Part shown: one piece after another, positions 40,786 through 50,040 of the stretch
How positions within the stretch are numbered: the first letter of the stretch is position 1
How the letters are laid out: each line of letters starts with the position of its first letter
Assembly: GCF_000381025.1 (NCBI RefSeq)
Contig: NZ_KB905823.1
Coordinates: forward strand, 124,001-188,000
Direction: 5' to 3'
Origin: Streptomyces sulphureus DSM 40104
GTDB lineage: Bacteria; Actinomycetota; Actinomycetes; Streptomycetales; Streptomycetaceae
Length of the DNA: 64,000 nucleotides
Notes under the pieces: generated by a model
The model's input: the letters and a program-made list of their open reading frames with translations, nothing else
What the model was told of the DNA's origin: nothing
The model's database searches: none
Program-made: the position numbers and the translations under genes

Positions 40786-40829
40786 GGCCACCCTCGGAGT
40801 ATCGCCACTGTGCGCGGCTTCAATGGTTC

Positions 40830-41414
40830 TCACATGGGCTCGGCCAGCCTGAGTAGCCTGTCGACCAAGGTGCGGGCTTGTTGCTCGTCGGGCGGCACCC
40901 TGAACATCAATAGGCGGAAGTACATCGGGGCGAGCACGACTTCCAGCAGGTCCAGCACTGTGGGCGCCGTTTCGCCTCGGGCGGTTGCCCTGTCCAACAT
41001 GCCCTGTAGTTGCTCTTCTCTCGCCAGCAGTCCGGAGTGGGCGCCGTCTTGGGCGTCCTCCGGGGCTCCGATGCCGACCGCGACTGCGCGCAGGTATACC
41101 GCTCCCATCGGGGTCGCCAGGTCGGCGGCCGCCTTGACCGCGAACGCGGTGAGGTCGCCCCGAAGCGAGCCGGTGTCTGGCACGGGAGATCCACGGGACA
41201 GCACCTCGTTCACCACGTCGTCGACCAGCGCGGACATCGTGCCCCATCGACGGTAGAGGGTGGTCTGGTGCACGCCGGAGCGCTCGGCGACGGCGGCAAT
41301 CGTCACCTCCTCCAGGGCTTTCTCGGCGAGTAGTTCGGTGACCGCCGTGTGCACCGCCGTTCGAACCCGTGCCGAGCGCCCACCTGGCCGGCGAACGGGC
41401 TGTCTCTCGATCAT
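40830..41414 (-). CDS. TetR-family transcriptional regulator, autoregulated
   Basis: 194 residues. The DNA-binding domain reads ARVRTAVHTAVTELLAEK and then VTIAAVAERSGVHQTTLYRRW (about residues 14-56). The C-terminal half, with PDTGSLRGDL and MGAVYLRAV, matches the TetR_C_11 type. The ATG at 41414 lies only 8 bases from a strong inverted repeat (41423-41448), which suggests repression of its own promoter. It is divergent from the membrane-protein gene at 41707, a likely second target. The natural inducer cannot be told from sequence. Confidence 0.92.
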   Translation of the reverse strand: MIERQPVRRPGGRSARVRTAVHTAVTELLAEKALEEVTIAAVAERSGVHQTTLYRRWGTMSALVDDVVNEVLSRGSPVPDTGSLRGDLTAFAVKAAADLATPMGAVYLRAVAVGIGAPEDAQDGAHSGLLAREEQLQGMLDRATARGETAPTVLDLLEVVLAPMYFRLLMFRVPPDEQQARTLVDRLLRLAEPM

Positions 41415-41422
41415 GCGGCCAC

Positions 41423-41448
41423 CCTAACGCGACAGCTCTTGCGTTAGG
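41423..41448. promoter_or_regulatory. Probable TetR operator (inverted repeat)
   Basis: Perfect 8-bp arms CCTAACGC and GCGTTAGG separated by 10 bases, directly upstream of the minus-strand TetR start. The right-arm motif TCTTGCGTTAGG recurs as TCTTGCATTAAGG at 41485-41497 and CTTGCGTTTGG at 41688-41698, the last just before the divergent membrane-protein gene. The remaining DNA between 41449 and 41706 holds no supported gene. Confidence 0.75.
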
Positions 41449-41706
41449 AGCTCCCAGGTGGCTAGTCTTCGATGAAGCGAAAATTCTTGCATTAAGGGGG
41501 GTGCAGCGGCTCCTGTTCGACCACGGCGCGGTGGGGCACCGCTACCCCGGATCGTGAGCGGCGGCTACGACCGTTGGCACGACGAGTCGTCAGCTCCGTC
41601 GACCGACCCGCTCCCTGCGCGCGTTGCGGCCGAACAGGCGCCGCACGCATGACCATGAGCCTGGTCTGCGACCGGCTCGACAACACGCTTGCGTTTGGTG
41701 GCAACC

Positions 41707-42345
41707 ATGTCTGACACACGACTGCAGCCCGTCGTCACGGTGGCACTGTGGGATGTCGGCCTGGTCCTGGCCGCCTACTTCGCCTGCAGGTTGACCGGCC
41801 TCGACGGGTACGTCGCACTGCTGGCCGCCACCACCACAGCGTTGTTGCGCACCGGATACGTCATGGTCTGGCGGCGGTCCTTCGACGGTTTCTCCGCGGC
41901 CATGTGCCTCCTCTTCGGTGCCGGTCTGGCGCTTTCTTTCGTGACGGGGGACGAAAGATTGGTATTGGCCACCAAGTCGGTGATCACCGCGGTACTCGCT
42001 GTCGTACTTCTGGGGAGCATCGCCGTCGGAAGCCCCGCCGCATTCGGCGCGGCCAAGCGGTTCGGTGCGCGTGGAGAGGAGGAACGTCGAAGGTGGGATC
42101 GGCTGTACGCATCGAAACCGGAATTCCGGCGAATCTACGTCACCATGACCTTCGTCTGGGCAACGGTTCTACTGATCGAGTCCGCACTGCGACTACCGTT
42201 GATATACATGCTGCCGATCGATGTGGCAGTCCCCGCGTCCTCCGTCCTCTTGCTGCTCAGCATTCTTCTGGCCGTATGGTGGAGCGCTTGGTACGGCGGC
42301 CGCGGCGAGCAGCGAGCGCATGCGGGAACGGCCGTCGCTGAGTGA
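41707..42345 (+). CDS. Small integral membrane protein (VC0807-like)
   Basis: 212 residues with about six hydrophobic segments (for example ALWDVGLVLAAYFACRL, AAMCLLFGAGLALSFV and VITAVLAVVLLGSIAVG). The middle element GAAKRFGARGEEERRRWDRLY, then FRRIYVTMTFVWA, resembles VC0807-family membrane proteins of unknown function. The ATG at 41707 has GGTGG six bases upstream; a TTG at 41689 is a weaker alternative. The gene is divergent from a TetR gene, and a copy of the presumed operator half-site lies at its start, so it is probably repressed by that regulator. The function is unknown. Confidence 0.75.
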   Translation: MSDTRLQPVVTVALWDVGLVLAAYFACRLTGLDGYVALLAATTTALLRTGYVMVWRRSFDGFSAAMCLLFGAGLALSFVTGDERLVLATKSVITAVLAVVLLGSIAVGSPAAFGAAKRFGARGEEERRRWDRLYASKPEFRRIYVTMTFVWATVLLIESALRLPLIYMLPIDVAVPASSVLLLLSILLAVWWSAWYGGRGEQRAHAGTAVAE

Positions 42346-42347
42346 TG

Positions 42348-42369
42348 GACGCAGCGAGTTGGCTGCGTC
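42348..42369 (+). terminator. Hairpin just after the membrane-protein gene
   Basis: A perfect 8-bp inverted repeat GACGCAGC / GCTGCGTC with a 6-base loop starts three bases after the stop codon. It sits between convergent coding sequences (membrane protein on plus, Lrp remnant on minus). No T-run follows, so termination is inferred from position and perfect pairing. Confidence 0.5.
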
Positions 42370-42389
42370 AATGGTCAGGGGGGGAGTCG

Positions 42390-43027
42390 TCGAGGTCCCG
42401 AGCAGGGCTCCTGCCCGTTTGATGTGGCGAATGACGACCGCCGTCTGCACTGTCCGCACGCCTGGGGCTTCGCTGATTCTTTGGCTTATGTACTCGTAGA
42501 GCTCCTCGATGTCGCGGCATCCGACGGCGAGTACTGGATTCGTCGTGCTGGAGGTTGCTGCGGGATAGGCGACCTGTGGGTGAACGGCGACCGCGTGCCC
42601 CGTATTGTGGAGCGATGCTGATTCCACTTGAACCCACAACAGGGCTTCGACGCTGAAACCAAGAAGTTCGAAGGGGATTCTACGTCGAAATGGAGCAGGC
42701 CGGAGGCCGTCAACCGGTCGAGTCGCCGGCTGACGGCGGAAACTGGGCGATTGAGGCTTGCGGCCAGGTCGGTGAGCGAGGACCTTCCGTCTCGCCGGAG
42801 CTCGGCGACCATATGTTCGTCTTGTGGTCCAGACTTACCCGACTGTGACGCATCGGGGTTTCGGGCACTGGGAGATCCGTGAGGGCAGCTACCTGTGCCG
42901 CTGAAAGCTGGCAAGCTCGGCCGTTCCAACCCCGCCCCGCGAGAGTCTGCGCAATGGGCAGCGCACCGCCGGGCAGGCAACGCAGCCTGAGGAACCAACG
43001 CGCCGCGTCCCGAACGTCGATGAGCAC
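42390..43027 (-). pseudogene. Frameshifted Lrp/AsnC-family regulator
   Basis: Three minus-strand frames together spell an Lrp-type protein. First comes RDAARWFLRLRCLPGGAL, like the middle of two-HTH Streptomyces Lrp proteins. After a shift near 42830 comes a helix-turn-helix, DEHMVAELRRDGRSS followed by LTDLAASLNRPVSAVSRRLD. After another shift near 42640 comes the ligand-binding domain (ALLWVQVESASLHN; AVHPQVAYPAAT; CRDIEELYEYI; IRHIKRAG). The N-terminal HTH seems truncated near the downstream end of the gamma-glutamyltransferase gene. Two shifts in a single-copy stretch imply inactivation. Confidence 0.75.
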
Positions 43028-43102
43028 GCCTCTCGTTCCCGGTACCCGACCGGCTGCACCGCAAGGGCGATCAGCGCGCGGCGAGGCCGACGTGCGGCGG
43101 CA

Positions 43103-44716
43103 TCAGGGAGCCTCCGCCGCGCCGACCCGGCGCGGGTCGGCGCAGGCGTGGGCCGTGCCCGTGACCGGGTCGAGGGTGATGCCCTCGAAGTTGCCGGTGA
43201 GGGCGTTCCAGGGGTTGACGACCTTGGTCCACAGACGCTCCCGATCCGCCCAGCGCCGCACCTCGCGCAGTATGTCCGGGGGGAACCCCGCCTCCAGCAG
43301 GTTCCCCGGCTGCCATCCTCGTTCGGGCGTGTGCGGGCGGGCACCGAACCGGGGTGCGCGTACGGACTCCTCGATGGTCATCCCGAAGTCGACGAGGTTC
43401 ACCAGGTTCTGGAGGATGTTGGCCACGAGGGAGACCGAGGGCGAACCGGAGACGATGAGGGGTTCTCCGTCCCGCAGCACGAGGTTCGGTGCCAGGTAGA
43501 CGGACGCCCGCTCACCCGCGCCGGGCATGACGCGCTGGAAGAAGGAGCCGCCGCCGGAGAGTTGGAATCCCTCGCAGAAGAGTCCGTTGACGAACCCGGA
43601 GGCCATGTGCGAGTGGGTCAGAGAGGCCACATCGCCCGACGCGTCCACGACGGAGACGTGGATGGTGCCCGGTGAGGGCGGTGCCGCGCCGGGTGGCGGG
43701 GCCGTCTCCAGAAGCGCCATCCGCGTCCGGGCGTGGTCCTTGGAGAGCAGCACTTCCAGCCGCTCCCGGTCCTCGGACAGGTCGCGCCGCAGCGGCGGCG
43801 CGTAGTAGGCGGTGTTGTGCGCCTGGATGAGCAGGCGCAGCGTCTCCGGCGAGGCGCTGGGCGGGCCCAGGCGTGCCAGGTCCACGGTCTCCAAAATGTT
43901 CAGCGCGCCGATCAGTTGGACGCCGCCGTCGTCGGGCGGCGGGGAGGCCACGATCCGGGCGCCCCGGTACGTGCCGGTTACCGGTTCCTGCACGCGGACC
44001 CGGTAGTGCTCGAAGTCCCGCTCGGTGATGACCCCTCCGTCGGCACCGACGATCTCGGCGAACGCGCGGGCGAACGCGCCGAGGTAGTAGTCCATGCCCT
44101 CGTCGCGCAGGCGCTGGAGCGTACGGGCCGCACACGGCTGCTTGATCGTCTGGCCCGGTACTGCGAGGTGGCCCTCCGCGAAGAACACCTCGCGCATCTG
44201 CTCGGACGCGCCCAGGTTCGCCTGCTCGCCGTAGGCCGTGCCGTACAGGAAGGGGTTCACCTCGAATCCCTCGGTGGCGGCGGCGATCGCCGGCGCCAGG
44301 AGGCGGTCGGTGCTCCGGCTGCCGAAGCGGCGCCGGGCCTCGTCGAAGGCCGGCCACCAGCCGGGTACGGGAACGCCGCGTCCGCGCGTCAGGTCTGCTC
44401 CGGTGAAGTCGGGGAGCGGCGCGAGAGGGGCGTTGACGTTGCCGTTGAGGTAGGTCGCGGTACCGGTTCGCGCGTCCCGGTGAAGCACGCTGAGTCCGCC
44501 CGTCAGCGACGTCATGTGCGGCTCGACGACGAGTTGGGTGGCGGCCGCCGCGAGCGCGGCGTCGGCGGCGTTGCCGCCTTCGCGGAGCACGTCGCGCGCA
44601 GCGCGGGTGGCCAGCGGATGCGAGGTGACGACCATGCCGCGCTCGCCGGCAACCGGTGGTTTCGGGCCGTAGCGGGCGGGTGCGACGGGGTCGTCGCCTG
44701 CGGACGGTGCGTTCAT
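43103..44716 (-). CDS. Gamma-glutamyltransferase family protein
   Basis: 537 residues of the Ntn-hydrolase gamma-glutamyltranspeptidase fold. These proenzymes cleave themselves before a catalytic Thr and hydrolyse or transfer gamma-glutamyl groups. The N-terminal motif VVTSHPLATRAARDVLREGGNA and the self-cleavage site PGTIHVSVVD with Thr351 are visible; most family members have TTH, here TIH. The later SGSPSVSLVANILQNLVN is the GGSPGG-region equivalent. No signal peptide is apparent, so it is probably cytoplasmic. The start overlaps the upstream transporter stop as ATGA, placing it last in a six-gene operon. The context with HyuA/HyuB suggests cleavage of a gamma-glutamyl or pyroglutamyl-derived substrate. 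Confidence 0.9.
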   Translation of the reverse strand: MNAPSAGDDPVAPARYGPKPPVAGERGMVVTSHPLATRAARDVLREGGNAADAALAAAATQLVVEPHMTSLTGGLSVLHRDARTGTATYLNGNVNAPLAPLPDFTGADLTRGRGVPVPGWWPAFDEARRRFGSRSTDRLLAPAIAAATEGFEVNPFLYGTAYGEQANLGASEQMREVFFAEGHLAVPGQTIKQPCAARTLQRLRDEGMDYYLGAFARAFAEIVGADGGVITERDFEHYRVRVQEPVTGTYRGARIVASPPPDDGGVQLIGALNILETVDLARLGPPSASPETLRLLIQAHNTAYYAPPLRRDLSEDRERLEVLLSKDHARTRMALLETAPPPGAAPPSPGTIHVSVVDASGDVASLTHSHMASGFVNGLFCEGFQLSGGGSFFQRVMPGAGERASVYLAPNLVLRDGEPLIVSGSPSVSLVANILQNLVNLVDFGMTIEESVRAPRFGARPHTPERGWQPGNLLEAGFPPDILREVRRWADRERLWTKVVNPWNALTGNFEGITLDPVTGTAHACADPRRVGAAEAP

Positions 44717-46167
44717 GACTGGAGGTCCTCCTTGGACGGGGCGGGCCGGGGAGCGGCTTGCGAGGGGTCGGGGTCCCGGGGAGCGGGCGATCCACTCCCG
44801 GCGTCCGGTTCCGCCGGCTCGCGTACGGCGTCGATGGCCTTCGGTAGGGCGAACGCGGCGACCAGCGCGGACACCAGGCAGACGGCGGCCATGTACCAAC
44901 CGAAGGAGACCTCGGTACCGGTGGCCGAAACCAGCCAGGAGGCCAGCAGCGGTGCGGTGCCGCCCAGCAGCGTGGTGCCCAGGTTGTAGTTGAGCGCCGC
45001 CGCCGTTCCCCGCACGTGTGCGGGGAAGCTCATCACGTAGGCGGTGGTCAGCGGGCCGCCGATGACGTTGTTGATGACGGTGAAGACGACGACGGCGAGA
45101 AAGGCGAGGAGGAAGGAGCCAGATTCGATGGCGACGAACGTCGGCACCGTGAACAGCACGAAGACGCTGTAGCCGGACACCAGCAGCCGCTTGCCGCCGT
45201 ACTTGTCGGCGATCCAGCCGCCCCAGACCGCGGCGGGGGCGCCGACGACGTACGTGAGGATGGCCGCGAGCAGTGCCTGCGCCTCCCCGAAGCCGTTCTG
45301 GACCAGCGCGGTGACGAAGTAGCTCTGGATCATGAAGGAGCCGACGCGCTGTCCCGCGCCGAGGCCGATGGCGCAGAACATGTCCCGCCAGTGGTAGCGG
45401 ACGGCCTCACGGAACGGCGTCTGCTCGACCGCGCTGTTCCTGGCCTCTTCCAGCACCCGCTTGTACTCGGGGGCTTCCGTGGTGTGCCGGCGGATGTAGA
45501 GCGTGACCAGGGAGAGGGGAGCAGCCAGCAGGAACAGCAGCCTCCAGCCCCAGGAGTTGAAGGCGTCGGAGGGCAGCGTCACGATCAGGACGTACGCGAG
45601 GACGGAGGCGATCAGGGGCCCCAGCGAGGTGGAGCCGACTGACCACCCCGAGAGGTAGTTGCGCCGATTGCGGGGGCCGTGCTCCAGCAGGAAGTTGGCA
45701 GCGACGGTGTACTCCGCGCTCGCGCCGAGCCCCTGCACCAGTCGGCAGAGCGCGAGCAGGACGGGCGCCGCGATACCGATCGCGGAGTAGGCGGGCAGGA
45801 CGCCGATCGCGACCGTGCCGACCGACATCATGACGATGGTCAGGGTGAGGACGTACTTGTGGCCCTTCACGTCGGCCAGCCGTCCCATGAGCGTGCCGCC
45901 GACGGGGCGGATCGCGTAGGAGAGGATCAGGCCCAGATAGGTCGAGATCAGCGCGACCGTGGGGTCACCGCCGGGGAAGAACGTCCGCGAGATGACGACG
46001 GCGAGGATGCCGTAGAGGGCGTTGTCGTACCACTCCACGGCGTTGCCGAGCATCGCTGCCCAGAGCACCTTGCGCCAGGGGGCGCCGGAAGCCTGCTCGG
46101 CGGGTGTGTCCTCTGGGCTCGGGTCGGCCGGGGAAGAAGTGGCAGGTGGTGCGGGGGTGCTCGGCAT
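44713..46167 (-). CDS. MFS transporter, metabolite:H+ symporter (MHS) family
   Basis: 484 residues, about 12 membrane segments. The MHS signatures are clear: GNAVEWYDNALYGILAVVI at the first helix, the loop GRLADVKGHKY and RLVQGLGASAEYTVAANF (GGE replaced by GAS). MHS proteins (KgtP, ProP, ShiA) import organic acids or zwitterions with protons. Start ATG 46167 is preceded by AAGGAGG. It lies in the catabolic operon between hyuB and the gamma-glutamyltransferase gene and is most likely the uptake system for the pathway substrate. Confidence 0.92.
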   Translation of the reverse strand: MPSTPAPPATSSPADPSPEDTPAEQASGAPWRKVLWAAMLGNAVEWYDNALYGILAVVISRTFFPGGDPTVALISTYLGLILSYAIRPVGGTLMGRLADVKGHKYVLTLTIVMMSVGTVAIGVLPAYSAIGIAAPVLLALCRLVQGLGASAEYTVAANFLLEHGPRNRRNYLSGWSVGSTSLGPLIASVLAYVLIVTLPSDAFNSWGWRLLFLLAAPLSLVTLYIRRHTTEAPEYKRVLEEARNSAVEQTPFREAVRYHWRDMFCAIGLGAGQRVGSFMIQSYFVTALVQNGFGEAQALLAAILTYVVGAPAAVWGGWIADKYGGKRLLVSGYSVFVLFTVPTFVAIESGSFLLAFLAVVVFTVINNVIGGPLTTAYVMSFPAHVRGTAAALNYNLGTTLLGGTAPLLASWLVSATGTEVSFGWYMAAVCLVSALVAAFALPKAIDAVREPAEPDAGSGSPAPRDPDPSQAAPRPAPSKEDLQS

Positions 46168-46270
46168 TGAGACACCTCCTTGCTCTGTCCTGGGGCGGGT
46201 CGCCCGGAAGGGGATCAAGTCGACGTGCCCGGCGGGAGGCTTGGCCTCCGGCGCCGGAGCGGGCGTGCTG

Positions 46271-47926
46271 CTACGTGGTGGTGCTGGCGGAGGTGTCGGT
46301 GACGGAGCCCTCGCGGACGTCCCGGTCCAGCTCCCGGGGGCCGCGTGCGGCAGGGTCCCCGTAGCCGCCGGCGCCGGCCGTGACGATGCTGACGCGGTCG
46401 CCGGGCTGGAGCACCGTGGCACCGCCGGTCACCGGCTGTGCCCCGTCACTGAGTTCGACCCTCGCCGAGGTGCCGGGCAGTCCGCCCTCGAGGCCCCACG
46501 GGCGGGAGAGCTGACGGCTGGTGTCCAACTGGAACCGCACGTCGTGTTCCTCCACGCGGACGGTGCGCCTGATGCCCATGCCGCCGCGCGTCCTGCCGGC
46601 GCCGCCGGAGTCGGGCACGAGCTCGTACGCCTCGACGACCAGCGGGTACTCGGTCTCGAGTGCTTCGACGGGCAAATTGGAGGTGTTGGTGACGTGGACC
46701 TGCACGCCGTCCAGGCCGTCCTTGGTCGCGCGCGCTCCCGAGCCGCCGCCGATGGTCTCCAGGTAGACGAAGTAGCGGCCCGTCCCGCTGTCGAGGCCCG
46801 AGAAGTGCACCCCGGTGTTGGCGCCGTTGGAGGCGGCGGTGACCCGGTCGGGCACGGCGGGGGCCAGGGCGCCGTGGATGAGGTCGACCACGCGCTGGCA
46901 GGTCTCGGTGCGCCCGTTGACGGCTGCCGGCTCGACGCAGTTGACGATCGAGCCCAGGGGCGCCTCGATTCGGATCGGCCTGTGCAGCCCCGCGTTGGAG
47001 GGGATGTCCGGGTCTACCAGGGTCTTCACCGCGTAGTAGACCGTGGCGTACAGCGCGGTCCACACCATGTTGACCGAGGCGCGCACCTGCGGCGGGTTGT
47101 CCGCGAAGTCGAAGTGCAGTCGGTCGCCGGCCACGGTCACTTGCAGCCGCAGGTCCAGCTCCTCCTCGCCCAGCTCCGGACAGTCGAAGCGGTCCGTGAA
47201 CGTGTATGTGCCGTCGGGTACCTCGACGATGGCGGCGCGGGTGCGGCGCTCGGTGTAGTCGAGCAGCGCAGCCGAAGCAGTGGTCATGGTGGCGCGGCCG
47301 TACCGTTCCACCAGCTCTCCGTAGCGGCTCGCCGCGAGCCGGTTGGCCGCCATCTGCGCCCGGAAGTCCGCCTTCCGCTCGGCTGGCACCTGGCAGTTGG
47401 TGAGGACGAGCTGGAAGACGTCCTCCACGATGGCGCCGTCCCGTGCGAAGCGCACCGGCGGGACGCGGACGCCTTCCTGGAAGATGTGCGCGTGCCCACG
47501 ATCGCCGAAGTCGGCGTGATGGGCGAGGTTGGCGGCCCACGCGGTGAGCTGCCCGTCGGCGAAGACCGGGGTGACGAGCACCATGTCCGGAAGGTGCGAA
47601 CCCCCGCCGGAGTAGGGGTCGTTGCTGAGGAAGGTGTCTCCCGGCCGGATCTCGTCTGCCGGGAAGCGCTCCAGCACGGCCGCGACGACGCCGATGAGGG
47701 AGCCGAGGTGCACGGGCGAGGCCAGCTCGGCCTGGGCGAGCATGTGCCCCTCCGCGTCGAAGAGGCCCGCCGTACAGTCCCTTCGCTCCTTGATGTTGCT
47801 GGAGTAGGCGGCGCGGACCAGGGTCTCGCCCATCTCCTCGACGATCGAGGCGAGGGCCGAGCCCATGACCTCCACCAGCACGGGGTCCACGGTCTCTTCA
47901 GCGGTACGGTGCGCGTGCGCGTTCAT
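46271..47926 (-). CDS. hyuB: Hydantoinase/oxoprolinase subunit B
   Basis: 551 residues of the HyuB family, which with HyuA forms ATP-dependent hydantoinases, 5-oxoprolinases or the related acetone carboxylases. Landmarks are MGETLVRAAYSSNIKERRDC, FLSNDPYSGGGSHLPD, the metal-binding-like AHHADFGDRG and the Gly-rich ETIGGGSGAR. The start ATG 47926 lies 23 bases after the hyuA stop. A GTAxxG-type linker and the C-terminal GGAGGYGDP end are complete. With the flanking kinase, deglycase and gamma-glutamyltransferase, a 5-oxoproline (pyroglutamate) or cyclic-amide opening role fits best. Confidence 0.92.
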   Translation of the reverse strand: MNAHAHRTAEETVDPVLVEVMGSALASIVEEMGETLVRAAYSSNIKERRDCTAGLFDAEGHMLAQAELASPVHLGSLIGVVAAVLERFPADEIRPGDTFLSNDPYSGGGSHLPDMVLVTPVFADGQLTAWAANLAHHADFGDRGHAHIFQEGVRVPPVRFARDGAIVEDVFQLVLTNCQVPAERKADFRAQMAANRLAASRYGELVERYGRATMTTASAALLDYTERRTRAAIVEVPDGTYTFTDRFDCPELGEEELDLRLQVTVAGDRLHFDFADNPPQVRASVNMVWTALYATVYYAVKTLVDPDIPSNAGLHRPIRIEAPLGSIVNCVEPAAVNGRTETCQRVVDLIHGALAPAVPDRVTAASNGANTGVHFSGLDSGTGRYFVYLETIGGGSGARATKDGLDGVQVHVTNTSNLPVEALETEYPLVVEAYELVPDSGGAGRTRGGMGIRRTVRVEEHDVRFQLDTSRQLSRPWGLEGGLPGTSARVELSDGAQPVTGGATVLQPGDRVSIVTAGAGGYGDPAARGPRELDRDVREGSVTDTSASTTT

Positions 47927-47949
47927 GGCGAGTTTCCTGTTCGGTACGG

Positions 47950-50040
47950 CTAGCGCTGTGCGGCCGCCGGGTCGGTGACGTGTATGACGAGGTTGGAGTG
48001 CGCGTCGACGGTGAGCAGATCGCCGGGCAGCAGCACGGTCGTGGTGTCCATCTGCTCGACCACGGCGGGCCCTTCGAGTCGGTTGCCGGGTCGCATCAGC
48101 TCGCGGTTGTGGACGGGCACGGGCGTGAAGCCGCCCAGCTCCGGCAGGTGCACGTCCCGGACACCGGTGAGGGAGGCCGAGGCGTCGGCGCCGGCGGGCT
48201 CCGCGCGCGGAAGCTCCGCCTTGGGCACCCGGCCCACGGCGCGTACCCGGAGGGTCACGGCCTCGACGGGTTCGCCGGGGGAGTCGTACCCGTACAGGCG
48301 GTGGTGCTCCGTGCTGAAGGACTCCAGCACGGTGCTGATCGCGTCACCGTCGAGGGGACCGTCGGGGACCGGCACCGGGATCTCGTAGTTCTGTCCCGCG
48401 TAGCGCAGTTCAGCGGTGCGCTGCGTACTCCGGTCGCCCGGCGCGACCTCCTCGGCCTCGAACCAGGTCTCCGCCTCGATGCCCAACTCCCCGTACAGCT
48501 CGCCGAGGCGGGCGGCCGAGGCGGTGGCGAAGGGCTGGATACGGGTGCGGGAGAAGTCCGCGCGTACGTCGGTCATCAGCAGCCCGAGCGCCGACTGCGC
48601 CCCAGGCGTGGGCGGTACCACCACCGTGCGCATCCCCAACTCGCGGGCGAGCCGCGAGGCGTGCAGCGGTCCGGCACCGCCGAAGGGCACCAGGGCGTAG
48701 TCGCGGGGGTCGTAGCCGCGCTGCACGGAGATGACGCGCAGGGCACGCGCCATGTTCGCGGAGACGACCCGCAGGATGCCCTGCGCCGTCTCCTCGATGC
48801 CGAGCCCGGCGCGCTCGGCGAGGCGGCCGACGGCGGCCCGGGCCGCGCCCTCGTCCACGGGCATCTGACCGCCGAGCAGCTCAGTCGGGTTGAGCGTGTG
48901 GAGCACGACGTTGGCGTCGGTCACCGACGCCTCGGTCCCCTTGCCGTAGCAGGCGGGGCCCGGATCGGCGCCCGCGCTGGCCGGTCCCACCTTGAGGTGG
49001 CCGCCGGCGTCCACCCGGGCCAGCGAGCCGCCGCCGGCCCCCACGGTGTGGATGTCGAGCATGGGTGTGCGCAGGGGGCGGCCGTCCAGCTCCATGCCGG
49101 TGGTCACCTTCGGCGTCCCGTCCCGGACGAGGGAGACGTCGGAGGAGGTGCCGCCCATGTCGAAGGTGATGATGTCGGGATGGCCGGCGGCCGAGCAGAT
49201 CTCGGCGGCGCCGACCACGCCGGTGCTGGGCCCGGAGAGCACCATGCGGACGGGGAACTCCTCGGCGGCCTCGAACGGGATGATGCCGCCGTTGGACTGG
49301 GTCACGTGCGGTACGGCGCCCAGGCCGCACGCCGCGAGCCGTTCGCGGAGCCTGGCCAGGTACGCGGAGACGACAGGGCCCACGTAGGCGTTGGTGGCGA
49401 CCGTCGAGAGCCGCTCGTACTCGCGGAACTCCGGCAGCACCCGGCTGGAGAGTGAGATGTGGGCACCCGGCAGCTCCTCGGTGAGGATCTCCCCGACGCG
49501 CTCCTCGTGCGCGGGGTGGAGGAAGCTGTAGAGCAGGCAGACGGCGACCGCCTGCACGTCCCGCTCGCGCAGGGCCTTCGCCGCGGTGCGGACGTCCTGC
49601 TCGTTTAGCGGCGTCTCGACCCGTCCGTCGTGGCGTACCCGTTCGGTCACTTCCAGGCGCAGGTCCCGCGGCGCGACGGGGACGGGCTTGTCCGCCTGGA
49701 GGTCGTACAGCCGGGGGCGGCGGCCTCGGCCCAGCTCCAGCAGGTCGCGGAAGCCCCGCGTCGTGATCACACCGGTACGGGCGCCCCGCTGGGTGAGCAG
49801 CGCGTTGGTGCCGACCGTGGTGCCGTGCGCGAAGTACGCCACCTCCGCCATGGTGCGCTTGGCGCCCTCCCGGCCTCCGCCCATCTGGCGCAGGAGCTCC
49901 TGGACTCCGTCCACGATGGCGCGGCCCGGGTCGTCGGGTGTGCTGGAGACCTTCCGCACCTGGATGGTGCCGTTCTCCTCGTCGAAGGCGACGATGTCGG
50001 TGAAGGTGCCTCCGGTGTCGACACCGATGCGCAATGTCAT
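47950..50040 (-). CDS. hyuA: Hydantoinase/oxoprolinase subunit A
   Basis: 696 residues with the ASKHA-type ATPase fold. The N-terminal phosphate loop is IGVDTGGTFTDIVAFD, and later motifs include HGTTVGTNALLTQ, FDMGGTSSDVSLV and GGAGPLHASRLAREL. It drives ATP-dependent opening of a cyclic amide together with HyuB. The start ATG at 50040 overlaps the stop of the kinase gene (ATGA). The protein is of ordinary family length. Hydantoinase and 5-oxoprolinase members cannot be separated by eye. Confidence 0.92.
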   Translation of the reverse strand: MTLRIGVDTGGTFTDIVAFDEENGTIQVRKVSSTPDDPGRAIVDGVQELLRQMGGGREGAKRTMAEVAYFAHGTTVGTNALLTQRGARTGVITTRGFRDLLELGRGRRPRLYDLQADKPVPVAPRDLRLEVTERVRHDGRVETPLNEQDVRTAAKALRERDVQAVAVCLLYSFLHPAHEERVGEILTEELPGAHISLSSRVLPEFREYERLSTVATNAYVGPVVSAYLARLRERLAACGLGAVPHVTQSNGGIIPFEAAEEFPVRMVLSGPSTGVVGAAEICSAAGHPDIITFDMGGTSSDVSLVRDGTPKVTTGMELDGRPLRTPMLDIHTVGAGGGSLARVDAGGHLKVGPASAGADPGPACYGKGTEASVTDANVVLHTLNPTELLGGQMPVDEGAARAAVGRLAERAGLGIEETAQGILRVVSANMARALRVISVQRGYDPRDYALVPFGGAGPLHASRLARELGMRTVVVPPTPGAQSALGLLMTDVRADFSRTRIQPFATASAARLGELYGELGIEAETWFEAEEVAPGDRSTQRTAELRYAGQNYEIPVPVPDGPLDGDAISTVLESFSTEHHRLYGYDSPGEPVEAVTLRVRAVGRVPKAELPRAEPAGADASASLTGVRDVHLPELGGFTPVPVHNRELMRPGNRLEGPAVVEQMDTTTVLLPGDLLTVDAHSNLVIHVTDPAAAQR

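Noticed and set aside
41641-41706. Short ATG frame ending just inside the membrane-protein start, as a leader peptide
   Set aside because: It has about 21 codons with no attenuator structure nearby, so chance is as likely.
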